DNA of 64,000 nt from positions 28,264 through 92,263 of the forward strand of contig NZ_BJXX01000019.1 of NCBI RefSeq assembly GCF_007991215.1. The letters are read 5' to 3'. The notes under the pieces were generated by a model. The model saw nothing but the letters and a program-made list of their open reading frames with translations. It was not told the DNA's origin and searched no databases. This stretch comes from Aneurinibacillus danicus. Its GTDB lineage: Bacteria; Bacillota; Bacilli; Aneurinibacillales; Aneurinibacillaceae. The position numbers were made by a program, and so were the translations under genes. Below, one piece after another: positions 10,036 to 17,904 of the stretch (positions within the stretch are counted from its first letter, which is position 1; each line of letters begins with the position of its first letter).

Positions 10036-11079
10036 ATGAAGAAGCATGTTGTCTTTTTTGAAGTAGCAGGCGGAACTGACAAGGGGCCGGACGGGTATCG
10101 GCCGGATACGATGCCGATGGTAGAGTCGCTGAGAAAGCGCGGCTGGACGGCGGAAGTTATTTTTTATTCTGACGAGAAGAAAGACGAGATTTTCGAACAT
10201 GTGGTCCGCAGCGCTGATGCATATGTTAGCCGGATTAACCCGGGGAATTTAAAAGATGAAAGCACATACTTCCAGATGATCCGTCAACTGTGCGAATTCG
10301 GTGTAAAAGGAATGCCCCATCCGGACGCCATGATTAACTACGGCGCGAAAGACGCGCTGGTTAAGCTGCGTGAGACACCGCTTGTGCCGGAAGATACGTT
10401 TGCCTACTATGACATTGCTTCCTTTAAAGAGAATTTCCCGAAATCGCTGAAGAACGGTGAGCGAGTACTAAAGCAGAACCGCGGTTCGACAGGAGAAGGA
10501 ATCTGGCGTGTGCAGCTGGTCAGCGATATCGGTGAGGCGGAAGAGGTGCCGCTGGATGCAGTTGTGCGCTGCACGGAAGCGAAAGACAATCATGTGGAGG
10601 AGCATACGCTTGAGAACTTTATGACATTCTGCGAACAGTACATCACAGGAGAAAACGGAATGCTGGTGGATATGCGTTTTCTGCCGCGTATTAAAGAAGG
10701 TGAGATTCGTTTGTTAATGCTTCATCGAACACCGGTTAATGTTGTGCATAAGAAACCGGCCGAAGACACGGACGCCTTTTCCGCCACGTTATTCTCCGGG
10801 GCGAAATACCGCTATGATGCTCCGGAAGAGTGGGGAGATCTTGTTCATTCTTTTATGGCAAGCCTGCCGACGATTACGGAAAAGTTGGGCGGCTATGATT
10901 TGCCTTTAATCTGGACCGCAGACTTCATTCTCGATACGGATGAACAGGGACGTGACTGTTATATTTTAGGTGAGATGAACTGCTCCTGTGTTGGATTTAC
11001 TTCGCAGCTTTCCCTAAGTGAAGACATAGCAGACGAGATCATCAACATTCTTTCCCAGGTGGAGGCAGTAGAGCAATAA
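10036..11079 (+). CDS. ATP-grasp-like protein, probably Cj0069 family
   Basis: A 347-residue cytoplasmic protein without membrane segments. VLKQNRGSTGEGIWRV resembles the phosphate-binding loop of ATP-grasp enzymes, and the C-terminal WTADFIL and GEMNCSCVGF resemble the metal-binding strand with its Glu and Asn. From memory it resembles the family named after Campylobacter Cj0069; substrate and product are unknown. I chose ATG 10036, seven bases after AAGGGAGAG, over a TTG that touches that site. It stands alone between the hem operon terminator and its own terminator, so the context gives no pathway. Confidence 0.65.
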   Translation: MKKHVVFFEVAGGTDKGPDGYRPDTMPMVESLRKRGWTAEVIFYSDEKKDEIFEHVVRSADAYVSRINPGNLKDESTYFQMIRQLCEFGVKGMPHPDAMINYGAKDALVKLRETPLVPEDTFAYYDIASFKENFPKSLKNGERVLKQNRGSTGEGIWRVQLVSDIGEAEEVPLDAVVRCTEAKDNHVEEHTLENFMTFCEQYITGENGMLVDMRFLPRIKEGEIRLLMLHRTPVNVVHKKPAEDTDAFSATLFSGAKYRYDAPEEWGDLVHSFMASLPTITEKLGGYDLPLIWTADFILDTDEQGRDCYILGEMNCSCVGFTSQLSLSEDIADEIINILSQVEAVEQ

Positions 11080-11098
11080 AATCGTAATTGGAATATCG

Positions 11099-11141
11099 AG
11101 CCGTTTCAGTGGTACTTATGCGCCGCAGGAACGGCTTCTTT
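11099..11141 (+). terminator. Probable terminator after the ATP-grasp-like gene
   Basis: AGCCGTT (11099-11105) pairs with AACGGCT (11130-11136), followed by TCTTT. The loop is long (24 nt), so the call is moderate. Confidence 0.5.
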
Positions 11142-11255
11142 AAAGAGAGGAAAGAATGAGGAGAGGATTTTAATATAGAAAAAGGCGAAGGCCTTTTTCT
11201 TCTCCGGATCTTATTTCCTCTTTCCCTTCCTTCTTTCCTCATGATTTTCACAGAA
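11142..11255 (+). repeat. Hairpin repeat element, copy A (upstream of spoVID)
   Basis: A purine-rich left arm (AAAGAGAGGAAAGAATGAGG) and a pyrimidine-rich right arm flank a perfect hairpin GAAAAAGGC (11178-11186), loop GAAG, GCCTTTTTC (11191-11199). The element ends with TCATGATTTTCACAGAAAA. Related copies lie at 20304-20390 (valS) and 59346-59470 (obg), always in the leader of the next gene. The function is unknown. The core could act as a bidirectional terminator or attenuator. Confidence 0.7.
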
Positions 11256-11260
11256 AATGA

Positions 11261-11289
11261 GCATATCCTCTTTTTTCTCCCTATATATT
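11261..11289 (+). promoter_or_regulatory. Candidate sigma-E promoter of spoVID
   Basis: GCATATC (11261-11267), a 14-bp spacer and TATATATT (11282-11289) match the mother-cell sigma-E consensus (KMATATT, N14, CATACANT) at 6/7 and 5/7 fixed positions. spoVID is a sigma-E gene in B. subtilis. The ribosome site GGAGGGAGG follows within 20 bp of the predicted start of transcription. Confidence 0.5.
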
Positions 11290-11327
11290 TTAAAGAAAGC
11301 CATTTGAGGAGGGAGGATTTCTTCAGC

Positions 11328-12836
11328 ATGCAGGACAATCAAGAAGCGATATTGACGTTTCCGGTGCAGCACTCCGTCTTTCTTTCCCCTGACCAGAGCG
11401 AAATTGAGCAGATTGATGAGATAGAATTAACGCCGCATATTCAAATCAAAGAAACGGCGGATGAAGTGATTGTGTCCGGATACTTAAAGCTGGAAGGAAA
11501 ATATGCAGGCAAACCCCCGAAATTCCCGGATATCTCGCTTGATGATAACGAAGTTAAGGTAACCGGGTATGTGGATTCTGTTGTCTTTAATCCATTTGCT
11601 GTGGATCCGGATGATTTTGAAGACACAAGTGAATTCACCTCGTTTATGGAAAAAATTCCTGTGCACATCCGTATCGCACGCAGCAAAATTGAAGATGTGG
11701 AGCAAATCTACGCTTCTATTGTTTCGTTTGATTATGATATTCAGTCCGCGCGCAAACTCGGCGTATTTGCGGAACTGGCGTTAAACGGGGTGAAGAGCGA
11801 AGTCTTCACAAATTCCAGTGCAGAGCAATCCTCGGAAATTCCGCTTTCGTTCGAGTATGCAGCTTCCAGAAAGGAAGAGGAGCAGGAGGAAGAGAGAGAG
11901 GAAGCCACGGAGTCGAATGAAGCCCCGGAATCAGATGAAGCGCGTCTGGAAGAGACGGAAGAGGAAGCAGTGAAAGAGCAGGAGCCTGTAGAAGAAGCTG
12001 AAGTGCAACCGGAAATTGAGCCTGTTGCATTCGAGCAACCGCAAGAGTCAGAGGAACAGAAAGAAACCCCGGCACCTATTCAAGAGACACCGGCATCTAT
12101 CCAAGAAATACAGACAAATAAAGACGAAGACAAGGTTCAGGCAGCGAAAATCGAAGAAGAAAATCCGGTATCAATCCAAGAGATACGGGGAGAAGAAGAT
12201 GAAGCACAAGTTCAAACAGCAAGGGTAGAGGATGCACCGGTACCGGTACAGGAAGTAACAGCGGAGAGCCAACCCGCACGAGAGAAAGGGACGACTGTGG
12301 ATGAAGGGCAGGCACAGATAGAAGACACCGCTGAGCTTGAAGCGGAAAGAGAGGCGGCTTCATTCGAAGCAGAAGAGGGGGACGCTGCTCCGGCAGAGGA
12401 AGAGGGGACAGAGCCTGAAGCGGAAAAGGGTGGAGCAAAAGTATCCATTACGCTAAAAGGTACAAAACGGGACCCTGTAACGGTAACAACCTCCTTGCTA
12501 TCATCGTATGCTCAGCGTGAAGAAAAAACGGAGGCTGATCCGGTAGACATAAAAAGAGTAGAAGAAATTCAGGAAGAAGAGCCGGCGAGAAGTGAAGAAC
12601 CGGAAAAAGCAGAAATTTCAAGAAAAGAAGGTGCATTGTATTTAACGTCTTTTATGAAGCAGGATGCCGAAAAGTTCACACGCCTAAAAATGTGCATCAC
12701 CCAGCAAGATGAAACGCTTGACGGCATCGCCGAGAAGTACAGCGTCAGTCCGGCTGACATCGCCGCAGCGAACGGATTGCACACGAATGCGACAGTGGCC
12801 AAAGGTCAGGTGTTGTATATTCCGGTAAAATCATAA
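11328..12836 (+). CDS. spoVID: Stage VI sporulation protein D (SpoVID), spore coat encasement
   Basis: SpoVID directs coat layers to encase the forespore from the mother-cell side. The N-terminal domain (about residues 1-160) matches the family, including LTFPVQHSVFLSPDQSEIEQ and VSGYLKLEGKYAG. The middle (about 185-400) is very rich in Glu, Pro and Gln with irregular IQE-type repeats. The C-terminus (about 454-502) is a LysM domain ending in KGQVLYIPVKS. ATG 11328 follows GAGGAGGGAGG; the open frame upstream runs through the leader repeat and is not coding. It is placed as in B. subtilis, before ysxE. Confidence 0.92.
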   Translation: MQDNQEAILTFPVQHSVFLSPDQSEIEQIDEIELTPHIQIKETADEVIVSGYLKLEGKYAGKPPKFPDISLDDNEVKVTGYVDSVVFNPFAVDPDDFEDTSEFTSFMEKIPVHIRIARSKIEDVEQIYASIVSFDYDIQSARKLGVFAELALNGVKSEVFTNSSAEQSSEIPLSFEYAASRKEEEQEEEREEATESNEAPESDEARLEETEEEAVKEQEPVEEAEVQPEIEPVAFEQPQESEEQKETPAPIQETPASIQEIQTNKDEDKVQAAKIEEENPVSIQEIRGEEDEAQVQTARVEDAPVPVQEVTAESQPAREKGTTVDEGQAQIEDTAELEAEREAASFEAEEGDAAPAEEEGTEPEAEKGGAKVSITLKGTKRDPVTVTTSLLSSYAQREEKTEADPVDIKRVEEIQEEEPARSEEPEKAEISRKEGALYLTSFMKQDAEKFTRLKMCITQQDETLDGIAEKYSVSPADIAAANGLHTNATVAKGQVLYIPVKS

Positions 12837-12854
12837 AGTCAGAGGGAGAAAAAG

Positions 12855-13844
12855 ATGAAGCCGCACGAAGAGATACTGCGCAGTCATCTGGAAGGATACC
12901 CCTTTATGATTCAGGAAGTAAAGCAGGCAGAGACAGGGTGGTACGCGCTGACTGACCGTGGAAAAAAGCGTATCATCTACTGTCCGGATGAGAATTTGCT
13001 GCGCTGGTCGCATAGATGGCGCGAGTACCTGGCCGATCAGGGAGTCAGGCAGGTAGAGCGCTATTTGACAACAAAGCAGAGGGAGCACTGGATTTCAGTT
13101 TCTGTCGGCTGCTATGCACTGTCCGATTATTGGGAACAGGATACTACGTGGTTTACGCATCCTTTTCTTCAGAAGGAAGGATATCAGGTGCTTGGAGAAA
13201 CACTGGCGCGTATCCATGAATGTTTTGAAAGTATAGAGGAAGTATACCGGGGACGCTATCGCAAAAAAGGAATACTGAATGAAACAAGACTGAAAAATAG
13301 CTACCGCCATTTACATGCCGCCATGAAAGAGATGGAAAAAGAGACAATGAACGCGACGAATAAATGGCTGCTTTATAATCTTTTCCGTGTTGCGGAAAGA
13401 GTAAAAAAGGCGGAAGCATTGTACAGAGCAAGCGGGGTAGAAAACGATCAGACCCCGCTTTCGTTTGCCTATTTTCCTCTTTCTTCACTTGTATATTGGG
13501 AGGAAGCGTGGTATATAACGGGTCTGCATAATCCGGTCCTTGTGCCTCGCCATGAAGACACGCTTTCCATACTGGAACAAATTCATGAAACCGGCGGGAA
13601 AGAAGGTGTTCGCGTCTTTCTTTCCGCTTATGCCGGTAGACGTTCCATGCCTATTCGTGAGAGAAATTATCTGCTTGCATTGCTTTCCTATCCGCTGCCG
13701 GTTTTTTCGCGCCTTGAAAACATATCGGTTTTTGTGGAAGAAAAAGAGCGGATGGGAATCGATTTCCAGCTTCAAATCCGGCGTGAGCATCTGCTTCAAT
13801 GTGTGCTGGAGACACAGGAGCTTTGCGGGGAGGCGTCCGGATGA
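12855..13844 (+). CDS. CotS/YsxE-type spore coat protein, strongly degenerate pseudokinase
   Basis: A 329-residue protein resembling the CotS/YsxE aminoglycoside-phosphotransferase-like family in length, order of elements and context. No HGDxxxxN catalytic loop or DFD metal motif can be found; the corresponding region reads SLVYWEEAWYITGLHNP. It is therefore unlikely to be an active kinase and is probably a structural coat or cortex-associated protein. It sits 18 bp after spoVID and overlaps the next gene, a closer YsxE relative, by ATGA. Family assignment is moderate; the lack of catalytic residues is seen directly. Confidence 0.6.
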   Translation: MKPHEEILRSHLEGYPFMIQEVKQAETGWYALTDRGKKRIIYCPDENLLRWSHRWREYLADQGVRQVERYLTTKQREHWISVSVGCYALSDYWEQDTTWFTHPFLQKEGYQVLGETLARIHECFESIEEVYRGRYRKKGILNETRLKNSYRHLHAAMKEMEKETMNATNKWLLYNLFRVAERVKKAEALYRASGVENDQTPLSFAYFPLSSLVYWEEAWYITGLHNPVLVPRHEDTLSILEQIHETGGKEGVRVFLSAYAGRRSMPIRERNYLLALLSYPLPVFSRLENISVFVEEKERMGIDFQLQIRREHLLQCVLETQELCGEASG

Positions 13845-14851
13845 TGGAAAGGATGGAATGGCTGGCAAAACATTTGCTGTACGAATATGATTTATTCTTA
13901 CACCAAATCGAAGAGCGGGGAAAAGACACCTGGAGAGTGGATACGAATCAAGGTGCTTTTCTGCTTAGGAGGATGTATGAACATCCGGTGCAGCTGTATT
14001 TTGTCGCTTCCTGGTTGCATTATTTATATGACAGGGGGATCAGGTCTATCATCCCTTTTTGTGTGACAAAATATGGAGAGCCATATGTTTTTGTATCGGG
14101 AGATCGTTATGCATTGAACCTATGGATCGAAGAAGCAGAGCCGATTCGGAGCGTGCCAGGCTGGGAAGCGCGCGTATTAAGAGAGGTGGGCCGCATTCAC
14201 AAGGTAAGCCAGCAGGCGGGAGAGCGGTGGCGAGGATATGCACCGGTATCTCTTGAACAGGTTAAGCGGCGTTGGGAAGATAGCATCAATCGAATGACGG
14301 TCGTAGCAGAAGCGGCAGGGGGAGCAGGAAGGAGCATGGAGTTTGCACGGACGGTCAGAGGAAGCGTAGAGCAGATTTCATTGTTTACTGACCGGGCCAT
14401 GTGCGGGCTGGCGGAGGTGGCAGTCAAACTCGAGGGAAAAGAGCTTGCGCGGGCGCTATGCCATGGACGGCTCTATCGCCGCAATGTAATTGTCGGAACA
14501 AGCCGAAAGCTGTATCTTACCCATTTTGAACACGCTAATTTTGATGTTCCGATCCGGGATTTGGCGATTTTTTTCCGCCGCTATGCGCCGTATTACGAGT
14601 GGAACATTCAAAAAGGGCAGGAGTGGCTGGCCGAATACGAAGCGGAGCGTCCGCTTACCTTAGAAGAGCGGCAGTTACTATCATGCTATTTACTCTTCCC
14701 GGAACGTTTGATGCAACTGGTATGGAGCCATATACGTGATTCGGAAGAGCAGCGGGAGGAGCACGCGCGGCGGCGTACGAAAACATGGCAAAAGCATCTT
14801 CGGCTTCTTCCGAAGATGCACAGATTTGCTTTTTCCGTTATACAAAAATGA
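13841..14851 (+). CDS. ysxE: YsxE-like spore coat protein (CotS family pseudokinase)
   Basis: 336 residues from ATG 13841, whose first bases overlap the stop of the previous gene; GGGGAGG lies seven bases upstream. The kinase-like C lobe can be aligned: ALCHGRLYRRNVIV where active relatives have HGDLY..N, then YLTHFEHANFDVPIRDLAIFFRR where they have DFD. The catalytic Asp and the first metal-binding Asp are replaced (Arg and His), so phosphotransfer is unlikely. Position directly after spoVID fits B. subtilis ysxE. It is probably made in the mother cell from the spoVID promoter. Confidence 0.8.
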   Translation: MMERMEWLAKHLLYEYDLFLHQIEERGKDTWRVDTNQGAFLLRRMYEHPVQLYFVASWLHYLYDRGIRSIIPFCVTKYGEPYVFVSGDRYALNLWIEEAEPIRSVPGWEARVLREVGRIHKVSQQAGERWRGYAPVSLEQVKRRWEDSINRMTVVAEAAGGAGRSMEFARTVRGSVEQISLFTDRAMCGLAEVAVKLEGKELARALCHGRLYRRNVIVGTSRKLYLTHFEHANFDVPIRDLAIFFRRYAPYYEWNIQKGQEWLAEYEAERPLTLEERQLLSCYLLFPERLMQLVWSHIRDSEEQREEHARRRTKTWQKHLRLLPKMHRFAFSVIQK

Positions 14852-14852
14852 A

Positions 14853-14883
14853 CCGCAGCCAGACAAGGTTGCGGCTTGTTTTA
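14853..14883 (+). terminator. Terminator after ysxE
   Basis: CCGCAGCC (14853-14860), loop AGACAA, GGTTGCGG (14867-14874; one G-T pair), then CTTGTTTTA. It lies directly after the stop and abuts the stop of the oppositely oriented small gene. Confidence 0.75.
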
Positions 14884-15063
14884 TATCCAGTCACATAAAA
14901 TGGCGGCATACAGCAGGGCAAGCAGCATGAGCAGAACTACATCGAAGGATGTGGGGAACAAGAGAGTGCGAATAAACTGGAAAATAATAAACGGAACAAT
15001 AAGCTGTAAAGCACCGAACCTGATTTTTAAGTAGAATGGATGATAACGCCAGCGTCCTTTCAT
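14881..15063 (-). CDS. Small membrane protein, 60 residues, unknown function
   Basis: Starts at MKGRWRYHPFYLKIRF with a good ribosome site (AAAGGAG, seven bases upstream), which decides this start over an in-frame one 30 codons further up. Two hydrophobic segments (LQLIVPFIIFQFI, about 18-32; FDVVLLMLLALLYAAIL, about 40-57) follow a basic N-terminus, giving a hairpin-like membrane protein. TTCACC-N18-TATACT upstream on this strand is a possible promoter. It is convergent with ysxE. I do not recognise the family. Confidence 0.65.
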   Translation of the reverse strand: MKGRWRYHPFYLKIRFGALQLIVPFIIFQFIRTLLFPTSFDVVLLMLLALLYAAILCDWI

Positions 15064-15137
15064 CGGGGCAGCTCCTTTCTGAGCATTTTCCTGCTGCCAG
15101 TATACGCGGGCGCGTAAAGAGAGGTGAATACTGCCAC

Positions 15138-15173
15138 AAAAAGGAGGAGCCATAAAAAGCTCCTCCTTTTTTC
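15138..15173. terminator. Orphan strong bidirectional hairpin
   Basis: AAAAAGGAGGAGC (15138-15150) pairs perfectly over 13 bp with GCTCCTCCTTTTT (15159-15171), loop CATAAAAA. It has terminator form on both strands but follows no visible gene on the plus strand. It may shield the small minus-strand gene or end an unseen short transcript. Confidence 0.7.
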
Positions 15174-15454
15174 CTATACGTTCAATTTGAAATCATTGTC
15201 ACGAAGTCGACAAACTTTCTCGGTAAATGATAATTGACCCTCTTAGAATATGGATATATCCTAAAAGCGTAGCAATTAACAAATGCCAGAGCATAGTTTA
15301 ACACTATTATCGCATTGTTTATTTGCTGTGTCAAGCTATTGTTGTGTTTGTAGTGTTTAATTCCTAAATTCCACATTTCAGGATGAAAACACTATGAAAC
15401 AAAGCATTTTTAATGCGAAATATTACTTACACATTAAAGGGGGAGGTTCACAAC
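15174..15454 (+). promoter_or_regulatory. ccoN upstream region with Rex-like dyad
   Basis: A/T-rich, non-coding. It holds an 18-nt dyad TTGTCACGAAGTCGACAA (15196-15213) with the size and end half-sites of a Rex operator (TTGTGAANNNNTTCACAA; 10 of 14 fixed positions). TTGACC (15234-15239) lies 17 bp before TATCCT, a weak promoter. I see no clear Fnr box. Redox control of the oxidase genes would make sense but is inference. Confidence 0.35.
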
Positions 15455-16837
15455 ATGTTAAGTAATGCTCCATTTAGTACCGCAAAGAATTTCTGGTACA
15501 CCTCAATGTTCTGGCTGATTGTGTCGATGCTGGCCGGTCTTGTTGTGGCGATAAAGCAAATTGACCCTGATTTTCTCTATTTTCAGGGTCAGGATGCTTT
15601 GAACTTCGCATTGACATACGCCCACATCCGTATCATTCACACCAATGGCATTCTGCTGGCATGGTTGTCAATGGCAATGGTTGGCGCTATGTTCTACATT
15701 ATTCCGAAGCTAACACGCACGCCGTTGTGGAGTGAGAAACTGGGGAATCTGACCTGCATTATTTGGAATCTGGCTATCGTTGCCGCTGTTGTTGCTATTT
15801 GCATGGGTTATTCTACAGGGGTGGAATATGCTGAACTGCCGTTGATTCTTGACCTTGGTGTTGTTGTTCTTTGTGTGTTGATGTCGATTAACCTTTTCAT
15901 GACTATCGCGAAGCGCCAGGAAAAGCAATTATATGTTTCTATCTGGTATTTTGTCGGCTCTTTAATCTGGCTGCCGCTCGTATGGACGGTTGGTAACATT
16001 CCGTCTTCCATCGTAGGCGGCGCCGCGCAGGCGAACATGAACTGGTTCTACGGGCATAACGTTCTCGGTCTGTGGTTTACCACTGTAGGTATCGGCCAAA
16101 TTTACTACCTGCTGCCGAAGCTTACAGGTAAGCCATTATACAGCCATAAGCTTTCGCTTATCGGTTTCTGGACCATCGCTACGATTTACGTATGGAACGG
16201 ACCGCACCATCTGGTAAACGGACCGATTCCGGTATGGTTGATGAAAGCGGGCATCATTCCTTCCGTTCTTTTGATTATCCCGGTTTGGACTGTACTTGCA
16301 AACGTATTTGGCACTATGCGTGGTGTATGGCACAAAGTGTCTGAGGATGTAAGCATGAAATTCCTTATTACTGCTGCAATCTTCTATCTGATGGCGTGTC
16401 TGCAGGGACCGTTCCAGGCGCTTATGCAGGTAAGCGCGGTTGTTAAATTCACCCACTGGGTTGTAGGCCACGCACATATGGCTCCGTTTGCCGCGTTCTC
16501 GTTTGTATGTTTCGTTACGATTTACTATGCGATTCCGCGCCTTACAGGCCGCAATATTTACAGTAAAACTTTAATGAACCTGCACTATTATTTCTCCGTT
16601 ATCGGTTTCTTGATGTTTGCCTTTACCCTTTGGATTGCCGGTGTTATTCAGGGCTTTGCATGGATGGAAGGCAAGCCGTTCATCGAGACCATTAACACCG
16701 TACAGTCGCTGATTGTATGGCGCGCCGTTGGTGGTACGATGATGATTGTCGGTCAATTCTTCTTTGCATTCAACATCTGGAAAACTGTGAAGTCCGGCAC
16801 GAAATTTGTTTCTGACGAAGAAAGCGTTGTTGCTTAA
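15455..16837 (+). CDS. ccoN: cbb3-type cytochrome c oxidase subunit I
   Basis: The catalytic subunit with about 12 membrane helices in 460 residues. Haem and copper ligands are visible: YAHIRIIHTNG (low-spin haem), NWFYGHNVLGLWF and GPHHLVNGP (CuB), and HWVVGHAHMAPFAAFSF (haem ligands). It reduces O2 to water and pumps protons at low oxygen. ATG 15455 follows AAAGGGGGAGG. It leads the ccoNOP set; no fused CcoO/P domain is present. Haem would come from the hem operon 6 kb upstream. Confidence 0.95.
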   Translation: MLSNAPFSTAKNFWYTSMFWLIVSMLAGLVVAIKQIDPDFLYFQGQDALNFALTYAHIRIIHTNGILLAWLSMAMVGAMFYIIPKLTRTPLWSEKLGNLTCIIWNLAIVAAVVAICMGYSTGVEYAELPLILDLGVVVLCVLMSINLFMTIAKRQEKQLYVSIWYFVGSLIWLPLVWTVGNIPSSIVGGAAQANMNWFYGHNVLGLWFTTVGIGQIYYLLPKLTGKPLYSHKLSLIGFWTIATIYVWNGPHHLVNGPIPVWLMKAGIIPSVLLIIPVWTVLANVFGTMRGVWHKVSEDVSMKFLITAAIFYLMACLQGPFQALMQVSAVVKFTHWVVGHAHMAPFAAFSFVCFVTIYYAIPRLTGRNIYSKTLMNLHYYFSVIGFLMFAFTLWIAGVIQGFAWMEGKPFIETINTVQSLIVWRAVGGTMMIVGQFFFAFNIWKTVKSGTKFVSDEESVVA

Positions 16838-16860
16838 TCTATCCCGAGGAGGGGACAACT

Positions 16861-17352
16861 TTGGAAAGAAACGCGTTAGCTATTTATCTTGCTGCTATTG
16901 CGCTCTTTATGATGGGGACGTTCGCGACGATTATCCTTCCGTTCTTTGATAAAGAGATGATGACGCCGACCGCGAATGCGGAAGCGCGTAACTATGCTCC
17001 GGATTCTCCGGAAGCGAAAGGGCGTCAAGTATACATTGCAAACGGATGTAACACCTGCCATACGCAGGTTGTACGTCCGGTTAAAGCCGACCTGGCGATG
17101 AATATCGGTCCTGTGACCGTACCTGGTGATTATGCCTATGACAAACCACACCTGTTTGGTTCTAACCGTACTGGCCCGGACTTAATGTGGGTAGGTGCCC
17201 GTACAAGTAAAGAATGGAATATTGAACACTTAAAGGACCCGCAAAAGATTGTTCCTGGCTCTATCATGCCAAAATATGATTACCTGAGCGACGAAGACCT
17301 GAATAACCTTGTTGCATACTTGATGAGCCTGAAACCGGCTCCGGCGAAATAG
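16861..17352 (+). CDS. ccoO: cbb3-type cytochrome c oxidase subunit II (mono-haem cytochrome c)
   Basis: 163 residues. The N-terminal membrane anchor (about 5-27) precedes one c-type haem site, Cys63-Asn-Thr-Cys66-His67 in NGCNTCHTQVVRP. The axial Met ligand is probably in PGSIMPKYDYL. This passes electrons to CcoN. The start is TTG, preceded by GAGGAGGGG. It is shorter than typical proteobacterial CcoO (about 200 residues), as in other Firmicutes. Confidence 0.93.
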   Translation: MERNALAIYLAAIALFMMGTFATIILPFFDKEMMTPTANAEARNYAPDSPEAKGRQVYIANGCNTCHTQVVRPVKADLAMNIGPVTVPGDYAYDKPHLFGSNRTGPDLMWVGARTSKEWNIEHLKDPQKIVPGSIMPKYDYLSDEDLNNLVAYLMSLKPAPAK

Positions 17353-17373
17353 TTGGGAAAAGGAGGCGACGAC

Positions 17374-17805
17374 ATGTCTGATAAACACAAAAACCATGAG
17401 CATCATGAAGACCATATTGATGAAGTAATGGGTATGAAGCAAGGCCACGGAAAAGTCCCTCGTTTCCTGATTGTCGTGTATGCCGTGCTTGCCATCTGGG
17501 CTGTCGGTTATGCATTAACTGTAAAAGGAATCGACGAACGTCCGGCCGGCGGTGAGGCGGCCCAGGGTGTAAGTGCGGAAGTAGGAAAAGGACTTTCCGG
17601 CCAATGTATTGCCTGTCATGGCGCTGATTTTAATGGCGGTATGGGAGGCGCGGCTCCGACGCTGCACGGTGTAGTGGATAAGCTGAAGCCAGAGGGAGTT
17701 AAAGAAGTACTGACCAAAGGCCGTGGTGGTATGCCGCCGCTCGGGGCTTCCTGGACACCGGATCAGCAGGATTCCATGGTTGAGTTCCTAAAAACATTGA
17801 AATAA
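17374..17805 (+). CDS. ccoP: CcoP-like membrane-anchored cytochrome c
   Basis: 143 residues: a His/Glu/Asp-rich cytoplasmic start, one membrane helix (about 30-50) and one cytochrome c domain with Cys78-Ile-Ala-Cys81-His82 and Met in GRGGMPPLG. Proteobacterial CcoP has two haem domains; this has one. ATG 17374 follows AAAAGGAGGCG; the TTG at 17353 precedes that site. It ends the operon and a terminator follows. The His-rich N-terminus could bind metal, but that is speculation. Confidence 0.88.
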   Translation: MSDKHKNHEHHEDHIDEVMGMKQGHGKVPRFLIVVYAVLAIWAVGYALTVKGIDERPAGGEAAQGVSAEVGKGLSGQCIACHGADFNGGMGGAAPTLHGVVDKLKPEGVKEVLTKGRGGMPPLGASWTPDQQDSMVEFLKTLK

Positions 17806-17811
17806 GCAGAC

Positions 17812-17844
17812 AAAGACCAGATGGATCTTTCCTCTGGTCTTTTT
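17812..17844 (+). terminator. Terminator of the cco operon
   Basis: AAAGACCAGA (17812-17821) pairs with TCTGGTCTTT (17833-17842), followed by more T residues. Confidence 0.9.
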
Positions 17845-17870
17845 GCTTTGCCTGTTCCTGGTGGTATAAT
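17843..17870 (+). promoter_or_regulatory. Promoter for the 32-residue ORF
   Basis: TTGCTT (17843-17848), 16-bp spacer, TATAAT (17865-17870), with an extended TGG immediately before the -10. The spacing and match are good for sigma-A. It begins in the T-run of the preceding terminator. Confidence 0.65.
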
Positions 17871-17904
17871 AAGGGAAAAATAAGGAAGAGAGTGGTGAAC
17901 AAGC

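Noticed and set aside
11241..11327. In-frame extension of spoVID upstream
   Set aside because: Lies in the repeat element and predicted promoter; the clear ribosome site is before ATG 11328.
15234..15262. TTGACC-N17-TATCCT as a firm ccoN promoter
   Set aside because: The -10 match is poor and the start is 190 bp upstream; kept only as a weak candidate in the region note.
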